This document shows, in pieces, positions 33,515 through 43,912 of a stretch of 60,399 bases of DNA. How positions within the stretch are numbered: the first letter of the stretch is position 1; each line of letters opens with the position of its first letter. The notes under the pieces are model-generated. The model did not search any database. It was given only the letters and a program-made list of their open reading frames with translations, and was not told the DNA's origin. Source of the DNA: Nodosilinea sp. LEGE 07298 (GTDB lineage: Bacteria; Cyanobacteriota; Cyanobacteriia; Phormidesmidales; Phormidesmidaceae). A program made the translations under genes and the position numbers. The stretch is taken from the NCBI RefSeq assembly GCF_015207265.1, contig NZ_JADEXE010000004.1, positions 1-60,399 of the forward strand, given 5' to 3'.

Positions 33515-34948
33515 ATGACACAGGCAGACCGTGAAAGCGCCATTGAACAAGAGATGGGCGGCGACAGAATTAGTTTTCAGTCTGAATTGCTCTACGGCTT
33601 AAACGATAAACCGCCGGTTGGGGAGTCAATATTTGTCGCTATTCAGCACGTTCTAGCGTCGTTTGTCGGTATTATCACCCCAGGTTTAATCATCTGTGGT
33701 GCGCTGGGGGTCAGTCCCGCAGATACGGGTATTATCGTCAGCATGTCCTTGTTTTCTAGCGGACTTTGCACGTTTATTCAGTGTCGAAAGTTTGGGCCGA
33801 TTGGGTCTGGTCTACTGAGTTTACAAGGCACTAGTTTTGCTTTTTTAGGGCCGGTGATTGGGGTGGGCTCAGCAGCGATCGCTACCGGAAGTACGCCTGA
33901 GCAGGCGCTGGCGCTGATTTTTGGCGTCTGCTTTTTTGGCTCTGCGATCGAGATTATCTTGAGCCGATTTCTGCACCTGCTCCAGCAGATTATTACTCCA
34001 GTGGTGACGGGCACCGTAGTAATGATCATTGGTTTGAGCTTGATCAAAACCGGGTTTTTTAGCTTGGCTGGCGGCGCACCGGCTCTGGCAAGCGAAACCT
34101 TTGGCAGTACTCAGAATCTGACTTTGGGTGGGTTCGTCTTGGCGATCGTGGTCTTTCTTACCCTCTCGCAAAATCGATTTTTGAGAATGGGGGCGATCGC
34201 GATTGGGTTAGTAATCGGCTATATTATTGCGATCGTTTTAGGCCTAGTAGACTTCAGTTCTCTCAGCACGCTGCCGCTGATTCGCCTGCCTCTTCCCCTG
34301 CGCTACGGCCTAGACTTCAACTTTGCGGCCTTTGCTCCCTTTGCAATTCTCTACGTGATTACCGCCATTGAAACTATCGGTGATCTGACCGCAACCTCTG
34401 CGGTTTCGGGTGAGCCGGTTTCGGGGCCTATCTACTTTCGTCGGATTAAGGGCGGTGTACTAGGCGATGGGGTTAACTCAGCGATTGCGGCCGTTCTAAA
34501 CACCTTTCCCAATACAACCTTTAGCCAAAACAACGGCGTAATTCAAATGACCGGTGTAGGCAGCCGTTATGTGGGTTTCTACGTAGCCGGTATCTTCGCG
34601 ATTCTCGGTCTAATCCCCATTGTTGGCGGTATCTTTCAGGTCATTCCTCAGCCGGTTTTAGGCGGGGCTACCCTGGTTATGTTTGGTTCAATCGCGGTGG
34701 CAGGCTTGAACATTGTGGCGTCTACCGGGCTCGATCGCCGCACTGCCGTTATCGTTGCGGTTTCTCTAGCCTTGGGTTTAGGGGTGGTTTACTCTCCCGA
34801 TATCTTTGCTGATAAGCCTGCGCTGATTAAGAACATTTTTTCATCTGGTATTTCTACTGGCGGTCTAACGGCCATTCTTTTGAATATTGTTCTGCCCGGT
34901 CGTCCCAAGGCCAGGGTTGAAGCCAGTCCTGGGTTGTCAGAAGCCTAG
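33515..34948 (+). CDS. NCS2-family nucleobase permease (uracil/xanthine type)
   Basis: About 477 residues from the ATG at 33515, which has a good Shine-Dalgarno. It has 12-14 membrane segments. The family marks are FVAIQHVLASFVGIITPGLI early, then ITPVVTGTVVMIIGLSLIKT and FAPFAILYVITAIETIGDLT with the conserved Glu of helix 8, then TFPNTTFSQNNGVIQMTGVG and SRYVGFYVAG. These identify nucleobase:cation symporters of the UraA/XanQ group. The QNNGVIQMTGVGSR motif is closer to purine than uracil transporters. An RraA/ring-opening-amidohydrolase operon at 51.7 kb could use a related substrate, but they are not linked. Confidence 0.92.
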   Translation: MTQADRESAIEQEMGGDRISFQSELLYGLNDKPPVGESIFVAIQHVLASFVGIITPGLIICGALGVSPADTGIIVSMSLFSSGLCTFIQCRKFGPIGSGLLSLQGTSFAFLGPVIGVGSAAIATGSTPEQALALIFGVCFFGSAIEIILSRFLHLLQQIITPVVTGTVVMIIGLSLIKTGFFSLAGGAPALASETFGSTQNLTLGGFVLAIVVFLTLSQNRFLRMGAIAIGLVIGYIIAIVLGLVDFSSLSTLPLIRLPLPLRYGLDFNFAAFAPFAILYVITAIETIGDLTATSAVSGEPVSGPIYFRRIKGGVLGDGVNSAIAAVLNTFPNTTFSQNNGVIQMTGVGSRYVGFYVAGIFAILGLIPIVGGIFQVIPQPVLGGATLVMFGSIAVAGLNIVASTGLDRRTAVIVAVSLALGLGVVYSPDIFADKPALIKNIFSSGISTGGLTAILLNIVLPGRPKARVEASPGLSEA

Positions 34949-35340
34949 GAAATCTCTAGCGAGTCATCTGGGGAGAACGTTGAGTGTTTCAGGGGGGGGG
35001 CATGATCATTGGCTGGTTTTAGCTAATGCCTCAGCCTGGTTGTAGTCGTAGCCAATGCCCGTAGCTACGACCGCAGCAGATTTGAAGTAAACGCCGATGA
35101 GGTGGAACAAGCTCTCGTTGGTGGTCTGTCAGGTCAGCCCCGAAGTACTGGGGCCATTGCATTGGGTTGAGTGCGATCGGCCAGGGAAAAGACTACTGAG
35201 TGGCTCTGTCGGAGATACGGTCTTGACCTGGTTTCTTAACCCCTTGGGAGTGATGAGTCTAAAGTTATCGACTAGCTTTCGCTCATTGAGTTCCCAGAGA
35301 TCGACGGATGTGAGGATGTGTTTTGGTGTGAGGAAAATCG
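34949..35340 (+). promoter_or_regulatory. Intergenic region upstream of the SLH-porin gene
   Basis: Nearly 400 bases without a gene call. It holds a G8 run (34994-35001) and reads as leader DNA. A plus frame at 35097-35468 overlaps the porin start and is a shadow. The region is presumably a long promoter and leader. Confidence 0.35.
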
Positions 35341-37287
35341 ATGGTGAATGTTTTGTCTTGGCAGGCTATGGCCCGCTTATGTTTGGGCGGCTGCGAGCGC
35401 AGCCTGGTAGCGACAGCGGTGCTGCTGCTATCGGCGACGGCGGCAGTAGCGAGTGCGCCCGATGCTGAAGGCGTAGATCGGGGCGGTGGGGCTGCGATCG
35501 CGGCCGCTACGGTCGAAAATGTAGCGCTACCCCCAAATGAAGCACCCGTAGCGCTAGCCGTGGTGCCAACGGCTCAAACCGCTGCACTGGCAGCACCAAC
35601 CGATAATTTGATCGCTGCTGAGCCGCTAGAAACGACCGAGCCAGACGCTACCGGCATATTTCGGGTTGACGACCTGGAAGCCAGCTTAAATGACGAGGCC
35701 ACGGTACAGCCAGTCCTCACCGATGACCTGGCTCAGGTCACTCGTGTTACTGATTTTTCCGATGTATCGCCCTCCGATTGGGCCTTTCAGGCGCTGAGCA
35801 ACCTGGTCGAAAGCTATGGCTGCATTCAGGGCTACCCCGACAGCACCTTTCGGGGGCAGCGCTCTCTCACCCGCTTTGAGTTTGCCGCTGGCCTCAACGC
35901 CTGTCTAGATGTGATTGTTAGTACCCTAGGCACCGACGTTTCAGAAGAAGATCTGGCTACCATTCGTCGCCTTCAAGAGGAGTTTGCAGCCGAGATAGCG
36001 TCTCTGGGCGGTCGAGTCGACCAGCTAGAGGCCGAAACCGCTCAGTTGCAGGCGCAGCAGTTCTCCACGGTTACCAAACTGCGGGGCCAGGTTTTTTCCA
36101 GCCTGGGCGGCGGTTTCACGAACGGAGATATCTTAGCTGAGGGGCGCAGTATATTCGATCAAAATCCCCGTGGTATTGTGCGTACGGTCACCGGCAACCC
36201 GGCGATCAGCACCACCAATCTGCTCTGGCTCAACCTAGATACCTCCTTCAGCGGGGCCGATCGCCTCAAGCTACAGCTGTTGACCGGTGCTGGTAGTGGC
36301 CCTGCCAACCTCTATGGCTCGGCGGGTCTGTTTAATACCTTTGGGACAACCTTTGTCAATCAGGGTGGCGTACCTGCCGGGCGAGACTTTAGCGTCTTTA
36401 TCCGAGAGCTGAGCTATGCCTTCCCGGTGGGAGACAGCTTGACCATTGACATTGGCCCCCGAATTAACTGGTACGCCTACTTCGACAACAACCGCTACAC
36501 CTTCTTTTTGACTGGGGCTAACAGCTTTAACTCCAGCGGTGGCACTCAGGTCAACACAGTTGACCGGGGTACGGGCGCGATCGCGGTTTGGAACGTAGCC
36601 GACTGGCTCGATGTGCGAGTTGGCTATCTGGCCGAAAACACCGAATTTGTCGGCGGCAACAAGGCCCCAAGCGACCCCAGTATCGGCTTGTTTGGCGGCA
36701 CCAGCACCCTCACGGGTCAGATTGGCATCAGGCCCTTTGATAACTTAAACCTGCGGTTTTTGTACACCCGCTCCAACCTAATGCCCAACGGTTTTGGGCT
36801 GATCGGCGGTACCTTTGGCGAACCGATCTACGGCTTTGCCGACGATGGGGCTGGCGGCCCGTTGACCAATGCTCCGGCTGACACTTTTCTAGTTAACTTC
36901 GACTGGACGCCGGTGAGCTGGCTCGGTCTCTTTGGCCGCTATAGCTACGGGAGTGTCGATCTAACCTCTGCCATTAGCCGGGCTGGTATAGGCAGTGTCG
37001 ATTCCCAGTCTTTCCAGGTTGGGCTGGCCTTTCCCAACTTGTTTAAGGAAGGAGCACTGGCGACAGTCTCCTACCTAGTTCCCTTTAGCGTTCTCAACGG
37101 AGAGCAGTTTTTGGCCTCAGGGTATGGCGATGGTGGTCGACAGCAGGAGATAGAGCTGTCCTACCGCTATCCACTTAGCCGAAACATTGCTGTCATGCCC
37201 TCGGTCTACTGGATCCAACAAGCTAACAACTTCAGCAGTAACCCCGACATCTTCATCTTCAATATGTTGGCCCAGCTGAGCTTCTAA
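35341..37287 (+). CDS. SLH-domain OprB-type porin (iron-uptake porin family)
   Basis: 648 residues. A signal segment is followed by a Pro/Ala-rich stretch. One SLH domain covers about 135-195 (VTDFSDVSPSDWAFQALSNL, then YGCIQGYPDSTFRGQRSLTR). A coiled-coil linker follows (LASLGGRVDQLEAETAQLQA), then an OprB-like barrel ending with F (MLAQLSF). This is the standard cyanobacterial major outer-membrane porin. The SLH domain binds pyruvylated peptidoglycan-linked polymer and the barrel passes ions and small solutes. Some members take part in inorganic iron uptake. A strong terminator follows. Confidence 0.92.
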   Translation: MVNVLSWQAMARLCLGGCERSLVATAVLLLSATAAVASAPDAEGVDRGGGAAIAAATVENVALPPNEAPVALAVVPTAQTAALAAPTDNLIAAEPLETTEPDATGIFRVDDLEASLNDEATVQPVLTDDLAQVTRVTDFSDVSPSDWAFQALSNLVESYGCIQGYPDSTFRGQRSLTRFEFAAGLNACLDVIVSTLGTDVSEEDLATIRRLQEEFAAEIASLGGRVDQLEAETAQLQAQQFSTVTKLRGQVFSSLGGGFTNGDILAEGRSIFDQNPRGIVRTVTGNPAISTTNLLWLNLDTSFSGADRLKLQLLTGAGSGPANLYGSAGLFNTFGTTFVNQGGVPAGRDFSVFIRELSYAFPVGDSLTIDIGPRINWYAYFDNNRYTFFLTGANSFNSSGGTQVNTVDRGTGAIAVWNVADWLDVRVGYLAENTEFVGGNKAPSDPSIGLFGGTSTLTGQIGIRPFDNLNLRFLYTRSNLMPNGFGLIGGTFGEPIYGFADDGAGGPLTNAPADTFLVNFDWTPVSWLGLFGRYSYGSVDLTSAISRAGIGSVDSQSFQVGLAFPNLFKEGALATVSYLVPFSVLNGEQFLASGYGDGGRQQEIELSYRYPLSRNIAVMPSVYWIQQANNFSSNPDIFIFNMLAQLSF

Positions 37288-37325
37288 GGCCAGCCGTTCT
37301 GTTCAGCAGACCAGCCTATCGCTTT

Positions 37326-37356
37326 GCCCCGTTTGCTAGCAGACGGGGCTTTTTTA
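37326..37356 (+). terminator. Intrinsic terminator after the porin gene
   Basis: GCCCCGT (37326-37332) pairs with ACGGGGC (37343-37349), followed immediately by TTTTTTA. It ends 70 bases downstream of the porin stop. Confidence 0.9.
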
Positions 37357-37457
37357 GTCTTCAACAATAACCGGCATTTTGCGGGCGGTGACCCCCAGCT
37401 GACCTTTGTGGGCCAGGCGATAATTAGCAGTAGTTCTCACACCAAAAATTGCTGGCG

Positions 37458-37646
37458 CTATTCCACATAGTCGGTGGCAATATCAATGTCTAGCGAAACA
37501 TCGTCTACTGTGATGTAGAGCTGGTTGGGACGACAGCACACCTGGCAGTCTTCAATGTAGGTCTGTGTCAGCCCAGCAGAGAGATCAATAAATGTAGTGT
37601 TGGGTTCGCCGCAAAAGGCACAGATATACTCAGCAGTAGATTGCAT
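37458..37646 (-). CDS. CPXCG-motif cysteine-rich protein
   Basis: 62 residues, a complete member of the small CPXCG family. It has ICAFCGEPNTTFIDLSAG with the first CxxC and EDCQVCCRPNQLYI with the second, so it should bind one zinc or an iron centre. The acidic C-terminus (VDDVSLDIDIATDY) is typical. The function of the family is unknown. It is a single gene with 180 bases of free DNA on each side. Confidence 0.85.
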   Translation of the reverse strand: MQSTAEYICAFCGEPNTTFIDLSAGLTQTYIEDCQVCCRPNQLYITVDDVSLDIDIATDYVE

Positions 37647-37843
37647 TAGCAGAGAGTTACGCGGGGTTAAGCAGGAACATTTGAAGGAGCAGCGCGTCCT
37701 CTAGCTTGAGAGGTCGTTTTGAGCGATCGCGGGCCGTATGGGCTTAACTAACCTATCATTCCCACTGACTCTGTGCCCGCTTTCTGGAACCGCTTCATGA
37801 TCAAGGCACCTCTACAGTTTCAACCCCGTTTCTGGAGATTGCG

Positions 37844-38395
37844 ATGAAAGTAAGTCATCTAGCCGCTCTTACCCTGGCAATAATGCCCGTTGGCGCTCTG
37901 GTGCAGACCTCCGTTGCCCAGGCTCAGCTGTTTGTGTCATCGCCCATTCAAGCTGTTACCCCCAACAGCGAAACCCTCTATCTCAACACCGATGCAACCG
38001 TCGAACAAACCCTCCAGGTGGGGGCAGCCACCAATCTAAACGGCCGCAACATTCCGGCTGGTTCTATCGTTCGAGGGCGGTTTGAGCCTGCCGAGGGTGG
38101 GGTCCGCTACGTCGCTACTGCCGTCGAAGTGGGCAACCAGGTTTACCCCGTCAACGCTGTTTCTGAGCTGCTGCGCGATATCAAAGACCCCAGGGAAACC
38201 AGCACGGGTGCCATTTTGACCGATGCCGGTATTGGGGCAGCGGGCGGGGCGGCTGTTGGCGGTATTCTCAGCGGTCGGCTTTCTGTTGGCAGCATTCTCG
38301 GCGGGGCCGCTGCCGGGGCCGTTATTGGCAATACCACTGCCCAGAGGGTGGTCGTGGTCGAGCCCAACCAAACCCTGACGCTGACGAGCAAGTAG
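37844..38395 (+). CDS. Secreted protein with C-terminal glycine zipper
   Basis: 183 residues. A signal peptide (MKVSHLAALTLAIMPVGALV, cleaved near AQAQ) precedes a beta-rich middle (RNIPAGSIVRGRFEPAEGGV, then EVGNQVYPVNA). The last 60 residues are a glycine zipper (GIGAAGGAAVGGILSGRLSV, then GGAAAGAVIGNTTAQ), a motif that packs in membranes. I do not recognise a named family, but similar exported proteins are common in cyanobacteria. The last base of its stop codon is also the first base of a tandem repeat. Confidence 0.75.
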   Translation: MKVSHLAALTLAIMPVGALVQTSVAQAQLFVSSPIQAVTPNSETLYLNTDATVEQTLQVGAATNLNGRNIPAGSIVRGRFEPAEGGVRYVATAVEVGNQVYPVNAVSELLRDIKDPRETSTGAILTDAGIGAAGGAAVGGILSGRLSVGSILGGAAAGAVIGNTTAQRVVVVEPNQTLTLTSK

Positions 38396-38490
38396 TTTCG
38401 ACTGCGCTCAACTACCAAGTTTCGACTGCGCTCAACTACCAAGTTTCGACTGCGCTCAACTACCAAGTTTCGACTGCGCTCAACTACCAA
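38395..38490 (+). repeat. Four perfect copies of a 24-bp tandem repeat
   Basis: The unit GTTTCGACTGCGCTCAACTA plus CCAA occurs exactly four times, at 38395, 38419, 38443 and 38467, then breaks into a partial GTTTTGCTCAA. There is no spacer, so this is not a CRISPR. The reverse complement reads GTTGAGCGCAGTCGAAAC, a word found scattered in many bacterial genomes. The minus strand is open as VVERSRNL repeats, a known source of spurious ORFs. Confidence 0.9.
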
Positions 38491-38532
38491 GTTTTGCTCA
38501 ATTCCTGGAGGTTAGCGCCGTATCTCCTTGGC

Positions 38533-38937
38533 TTAGGCTTTGGGGCGGCGGCACTTGGCGTCAATATCGGCTAGCTCGGCCTCGATCGCTCGGGTGCTGA
38601 TAGCAATTTCGTAGAGCGAGGTCAACAGCGAGGCCACCAGCAGCAGCAGGCTGAGGCCAAATAGAACTTCCGCCAGCCACTGCTGGTTGATGAATAAGCT
38701 CAGCATCGACAGGGTACAGACAATAAAGCTCGACACCCCCAGCGCCTGCATCAGGCGAATCAGAGCGATCCGCTGGCGCAGGTTAGAGATTTGGCGCTGC
38801 ACCATGCTTTCAAAGTAGTCGCGCTCAGAGCTGTGGAGCTGACGAATCAGCTGAGCCAGCACCAAAAAGCGGTTGGTATAGGCCAGCAGCAGCAGCGAAA
38901 TGGCCGGAAACAGCAGCGCCGGGGTAGTCAGTTCCAT
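38533..38937 (-). CDS. DUF2721 membrane protein
   Basis: About 134 residues from the ATG at 38937; a start nine codons earlier at 38964 is also open. There are three hydrophobic segments: ALLFPAISLLLLAYTNRFLV, then ALGVSSFIVCTLSMLSLFI and LFGLSLLLLVASLLTSLYEI. Between them is a charged helix with RDYFESMVQRQISNLRQRIA, the DUF2721 hallmark, and ISTRAIEAELADID at the end. Function is unknown. It is common in cyanobacteria and proteobacteria. Confidence 0.85.
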   Translation of the reverse strand: MELTTPALLFPAISLLLLAYTNRFLVLAQLIRQLHSSERDYFESMVQRQISNLRQRIALIRLMQALGVSSFIVCTLSMLSLFINQQWLAEVLFGLSLLLLVASLLTSLYEIAISTRAIEAELADIDAKCRRPKA

Positions 38938-39083
38938 AGCTAGCAAAAAGAGAGGACGTCCCAAGGGATATCCTCTCTCAATTTAGCCAGACAACAAATT
39001 AAATCAGACCGGTTTAAGATTCGAGGCATCAAGTGAAAGGGCAAGCCTTAAACCTTGAACCCGATACCCTCAACCTCTCTTAC

Positions 39084-40088
39084 CTAGGCCGTAGCGGCGA
39101 CTTCGCGATTGGCGGAAATCAGACGCTCGTAAGTGGCGCGCATTTTGAGACCCACCAGCACCTGGAACAGACCGCTACCGTTGGTAGAACCGGGATACTC
39201 ACGGTGCTTGAGCAGCAGCTCGGTCATTTCGCCGTAGTACTTGGTGGAGGTGTTGCTGAGGTGGCTCTCGATGTAGATCATCTCTTCGAGACGGTCGAAC
39301 TGACCATCAACCTCAAGCACCGAGACCTCATGACCGTAGTAGGAGTCGGGGCCGTAGTGCATGCGAATGCCCGGATAGGAGCAGGTAAGCTTGCGCCCGC
39401 AGGGAATCCAGTCGATGGTGGAGCCTTCGTCGAACAGGTAGACGGGGTCAAAGCCCTCAATGCCTTCGCGCTGCATGAGCCGTACCCGCAGCACCTTCTT
39501 CTCCTCGTCGTTGGGAATGAGCTGGGTAGGCAGGATTTGAATGACTACATCGGCATACTGCTTTTGAATGTCGACGTAGGCTTCAAAGTCGGGGCGGCGG
39601 GCATTGATGGAGGCCAGCACGTCTTCGTAGGTGTGACCGCGCTCGGCCATATCGCGCTGAATCTTCCAGGCAATTTTGACCTCGTCGCTGATGTCGAGGT
39701 AAACGCTGAAGTCGATTAGGTCGCGCACGCGCTCGTCGTAGAGGGGGTGCAGCCCTTCGATCACGACGATGCGGTTGGGGTCAACCCGCTCGGGGGGGTC
39801 GAGTTCGCCGGTCTCATGGTTGTAGATGGGCTTGTCAATGCTCTTGCCGTCTTTCAGCGCTTTGATCTGCTCGTACATGAGGTCAAAGTTGTTGGCCTTG
39901 GGGTTGAGGGCAGTAACCCCAGCGACTTTACGCTGCTTGCGATCGAGGCTGTGATAGTCATCTAGACAGATGACGGTCATGAATTCAGCGCCGAACAAAT
40001 CGCTCAGTCGTCGTAGAAACGTAGACTTGCCGCATCCAGAGTCGCCGGCGACACCAATTAGAACTACTTTGCCTGGCTTGCTGATCAT
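39084..40088 (-). CDS. prk: Phosphoribulokinase
   Basis: 334 residues. The P-loop is GVAGDSGCGKST (about 12-23). The substrate regions are CLDDYHSLDRKQRK and NNFDLMYEQI, and IVVIEGLHPLYDERVRDLID is the strand with the catalytic acid region. It phosphorylates ribulose-5-phosphate to RuBP in the Calvin cycle. The regulatory thiols are present: Cys19 in the P-loop and Cys41, plus the C-terminal pair in IPCGRKLTCSYPGI. It can therefore be switched off by thioredoxin oxidation and by the GapDH-CP12 complex. It is divergent from petH, with a 746-base shared upstream region. Confidence 0.97.
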   Translation of the reverse strand: MISKPGKVVLIGVAGDSGCGKSTFLRRLSDLFGAEFMTVICLDDYHSLDRKQRKVAGVTALNPKANNFDLMYEQIKALKDGKSIDKPIYNHETGELDPPERVDPNRIVVIEGLHPLYDERVRDLIDFSVYLDISDEVKIAWKIQRDMAERGHTYEDVLASINARRPDFEAYVDIQKQYADVVIQILPTQLIPNDEEKKVLRVRLMQREGIEGFDPVYLFDEGSTIDWIPCGRKLTCSYPGIRMHYGPDSYYGHEVSVLEVDGQFDRLEEMIYIESHLSNTSTKYYGEMTELLLKHREYPGSTNGSGLFQVLVGLKMRATYERLISANREVAATA

Positions 40089-42094
<2,006 letters not shown>

Positions 42095-42101
42095 GTCGCG
42101 G

Positions 42102-42152
42102 GCTAGCCAAAAAAAAGAAGGGCCGATTCGGCCCTTCTTTTTTTTGGCTAGC
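42102..42152. terminator. Very long intrinsic terminator after petH
   Basis: A perfect inverted repeat of 51 bases: GCTAGCCAAAAAAAAGAAGG pairs with the matching arm ending at 42152, around CCGATTCGG. It has A8 on one side and T8 on the other, so it works in both directions. It begins eight bases after the petH stop. Confidence 0.93.
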
Positions 42153-42203
42153 AACAATCCCTTTACAATTGGGCATAGCGATCGCGGTTAAGGAACTCAG
42201 GCT

Positions 42204-43514
42204 ATGCGTGTTGGGCTGCTAGGACTGGGAACGGTGGGGGCGGGAACGGCCAAGATTTTGCTCGACCCGGCCCACCGCCATCCCCTGGTGGGGCAGATTG
42301 AGCTGGCTAGGGTGGGGGTGCGAAGCCTGGATAAGCCCCGCTCGGTCACGATTGAGGGCGATCGCCTGACGACGGATTTAGAAAGCATTGTCAGCGACCC
42401 TACTATCGATGCGGTAGTGGAGGTGATGGGGGGGCTGGAACCGGCGCGATCGCTGATTTTGAAGGCCATTGCCCACGGTAAGCATGTGGTGACGGCCAAT
42501 AAAGCGGTGATTGCTCGCTACGGCGACGAGATCTTTACCGCTGCCAACGAGGCGGGGGTCTACGTGCTGCTAGAGGCGGCGGTGGCAGGCGGCATTCCGG
42601 TAATTCAGCCGCTGAAGCAGGCGCTGGGGGTGAACCGCATTCACGCCGTGACGGGGATTATTAACGGTACTACCAACTACATCCTCACTCGCATGCAGCG
42701 GGAGGGGGGCGACTTTGAGACGATTTTGGCCGATGCCCAGCGTTTGGGCTATGCCGAGGCCGACCCCACGGCGGATGTGGATGGGCTGGATGCCGCTGAT
42801 AAGATCGCGATTTTGGCGTCGTTGGCCTTTGGCGGGCGGATTAAGCTGTCGGAAGTTTATAGCGAGGGTATTCGCCAGGTGACGGCGGCGGATATTGCCT
42901 ACGCTGACCGATTAGGGTTTGTGATCAAGCTACTGGCGATCGCCCGTCGCGACGGCGAGTTTGATGAGACCTCTAAGCAGGCGCTCGATCAGCTTCAGCT
43001 GCGGGTGCATCCGACGCTGGTGCCGGTAGCTCACCCGCTGGCTTCGGTGAATGATGTCTATAACGCGATTCTGATCGAGGGCGACCCGATTGGGCAGGTA
43101 ATGTTTTTTGGCCCTGGGGCTGGGGAGGGGCCGACCGCCAGCGCGGTGGTATCGGACCTGCTGAACTTGGCGGCAAATTTAAGGGCGGGGACGACGCCTC
43201 AGCCTACTAACCCCCTGCTGGCCTGTAGTCATCAGCACTACTGTAAGGTCAGCCCGATGGCCGATATTATCAGCCGTTTTTATGTGCGGCTGCTGGCGGC
43301 AGACGCGCCGGGGGTGATTGGTAAGCTGGGAACTTGTTTTGGTCGTCACCAGGTGAGTTTGGAGTCGATTGTGCAGATTGGTCAGCACGAGACGCGGGCG
43401 GAGATTGTGATTGTGAGCCACGAGGTGACGGAGGCGAATTTTCAGACGGCGCTGGATGAGCTGCGGAATTACGCTGAGATTCACAGCGTAGCGAGTGTGC
43501 TGCGGGTGTTGTAG
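42204..43514 (+). CDS. hom: Homoserine dehydrogenase
   Basis: 436 residues. The NAD(P) motif is VGLLGLGTVGAGTAKIL (3-19). The central block is HVVTANKAVIARYGDEIFTA, VLLEAAVAGGIPVIQPL and GIINGTTNYILTRM, with the catalytic region GYAEADPTADVDGLDAADKI. The C-terminal 75 residues form an ACT domain (YVRLLAADAPGVIGKLGTCF), the site of threonine feedback inhibition. It reduces aspartate semialdehyde to homoserine for Thr, Met and Ile. The length is normal for the family. It is a single gene. Confidence 0.95.
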   Translation: MRVGLLGLGTVGAGTAKILLDPAHRHPLVGQIELARVGVRSLDKPRSVTIEGDRLTTDLESIVSDPTIDAVVEVMGGLEPARSLILKAIAHGKHVVTANKAVIARYGDEIFTAANEAGVYVLLEAAVAGGIPVIQPLKQALGVNRIHAVTGIINGTTNYILTRMQREGGDFETILADAQRLGYAEADPTADVDGLDAADKIAILASLAFGGRIKLSEVYSEGIRQVTAADIAYADRLGFVIKLLAIARRDGEFDETSKQALDQLQLRVHPTLVPVAHPLASVNDVYNAILIEGDPIGQVMFFGPGAGEGPTASAVVSDLLNLAANLRAGTTPQPTNPLLACSHQHYCKVSPMADIISRFYVRLLAADAPGVIGKLGTCFGRHQVSLESIVQIGQHETRAEIVIVSHEVTEANFQTALDELRNYAEIHSVASVLRVL

Positions 43515-43644
43515 GGTGCATTCGCGGCTGGAATCCTGCTCAGGCGCTGACCTGAGATCTGGGGGCTGCAATGCATCGCCCACGGTATTGGGTATCTTGC
43601 TGGGCTGAGTGGCGCACAATTGGGGGTGAAAGCCAGATCTACTG

Positions 43645-43668
43645 CTGGGGCCATTTCGCTGGCCCCAG
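43645..43668 (+). terminator. Possible hairpin terminator downstream of hom
   Basis: CTGGGGCCA (43645-43653) pairs with TGGCCCCAG (43660-43668) around a six-base loop, 130 bases after the hom stop. No T-run follows, so it is only a candidate. The rest of 43515-43912 has no gene; a small palindrome GGAGGGCATTGCCCTCC lies at 43796-43812. Confidence 0.4.
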
Positions 43669-43912
43669 ACCCCCGTCGAGCATGACGTTCCGTCGTCCTG
43701 CACCTCACGGAAAGGATGAATCGATCATTGGTTTAAACGTCTGTTCTGCAGATTGATTGGTGGGCGGCTTTGGCGGAACGCCTGGTCGATAGTAGGGAGG
43801 GCATTGCCCTCCTTCTGCATTACAACGGCTGTCATTCTGACTTGGGGCAAATCCAAAATCCAAAACCGATCTTGGGTTGGTTACACTATTAGCCTTTGCA
43901 GCTGGGGCATCT

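Noticed and set aside
38395-38490. CRISPR array
   Set aside because: The repeats are directly tandem with no spacers and no cas genes are nearby.
38143-38490. Minus-strand ORF with VVERSRNL repeats
   Set aside because: It is the translation of the 24-bp repeat plus a shadow of the glycine-zipper gene.
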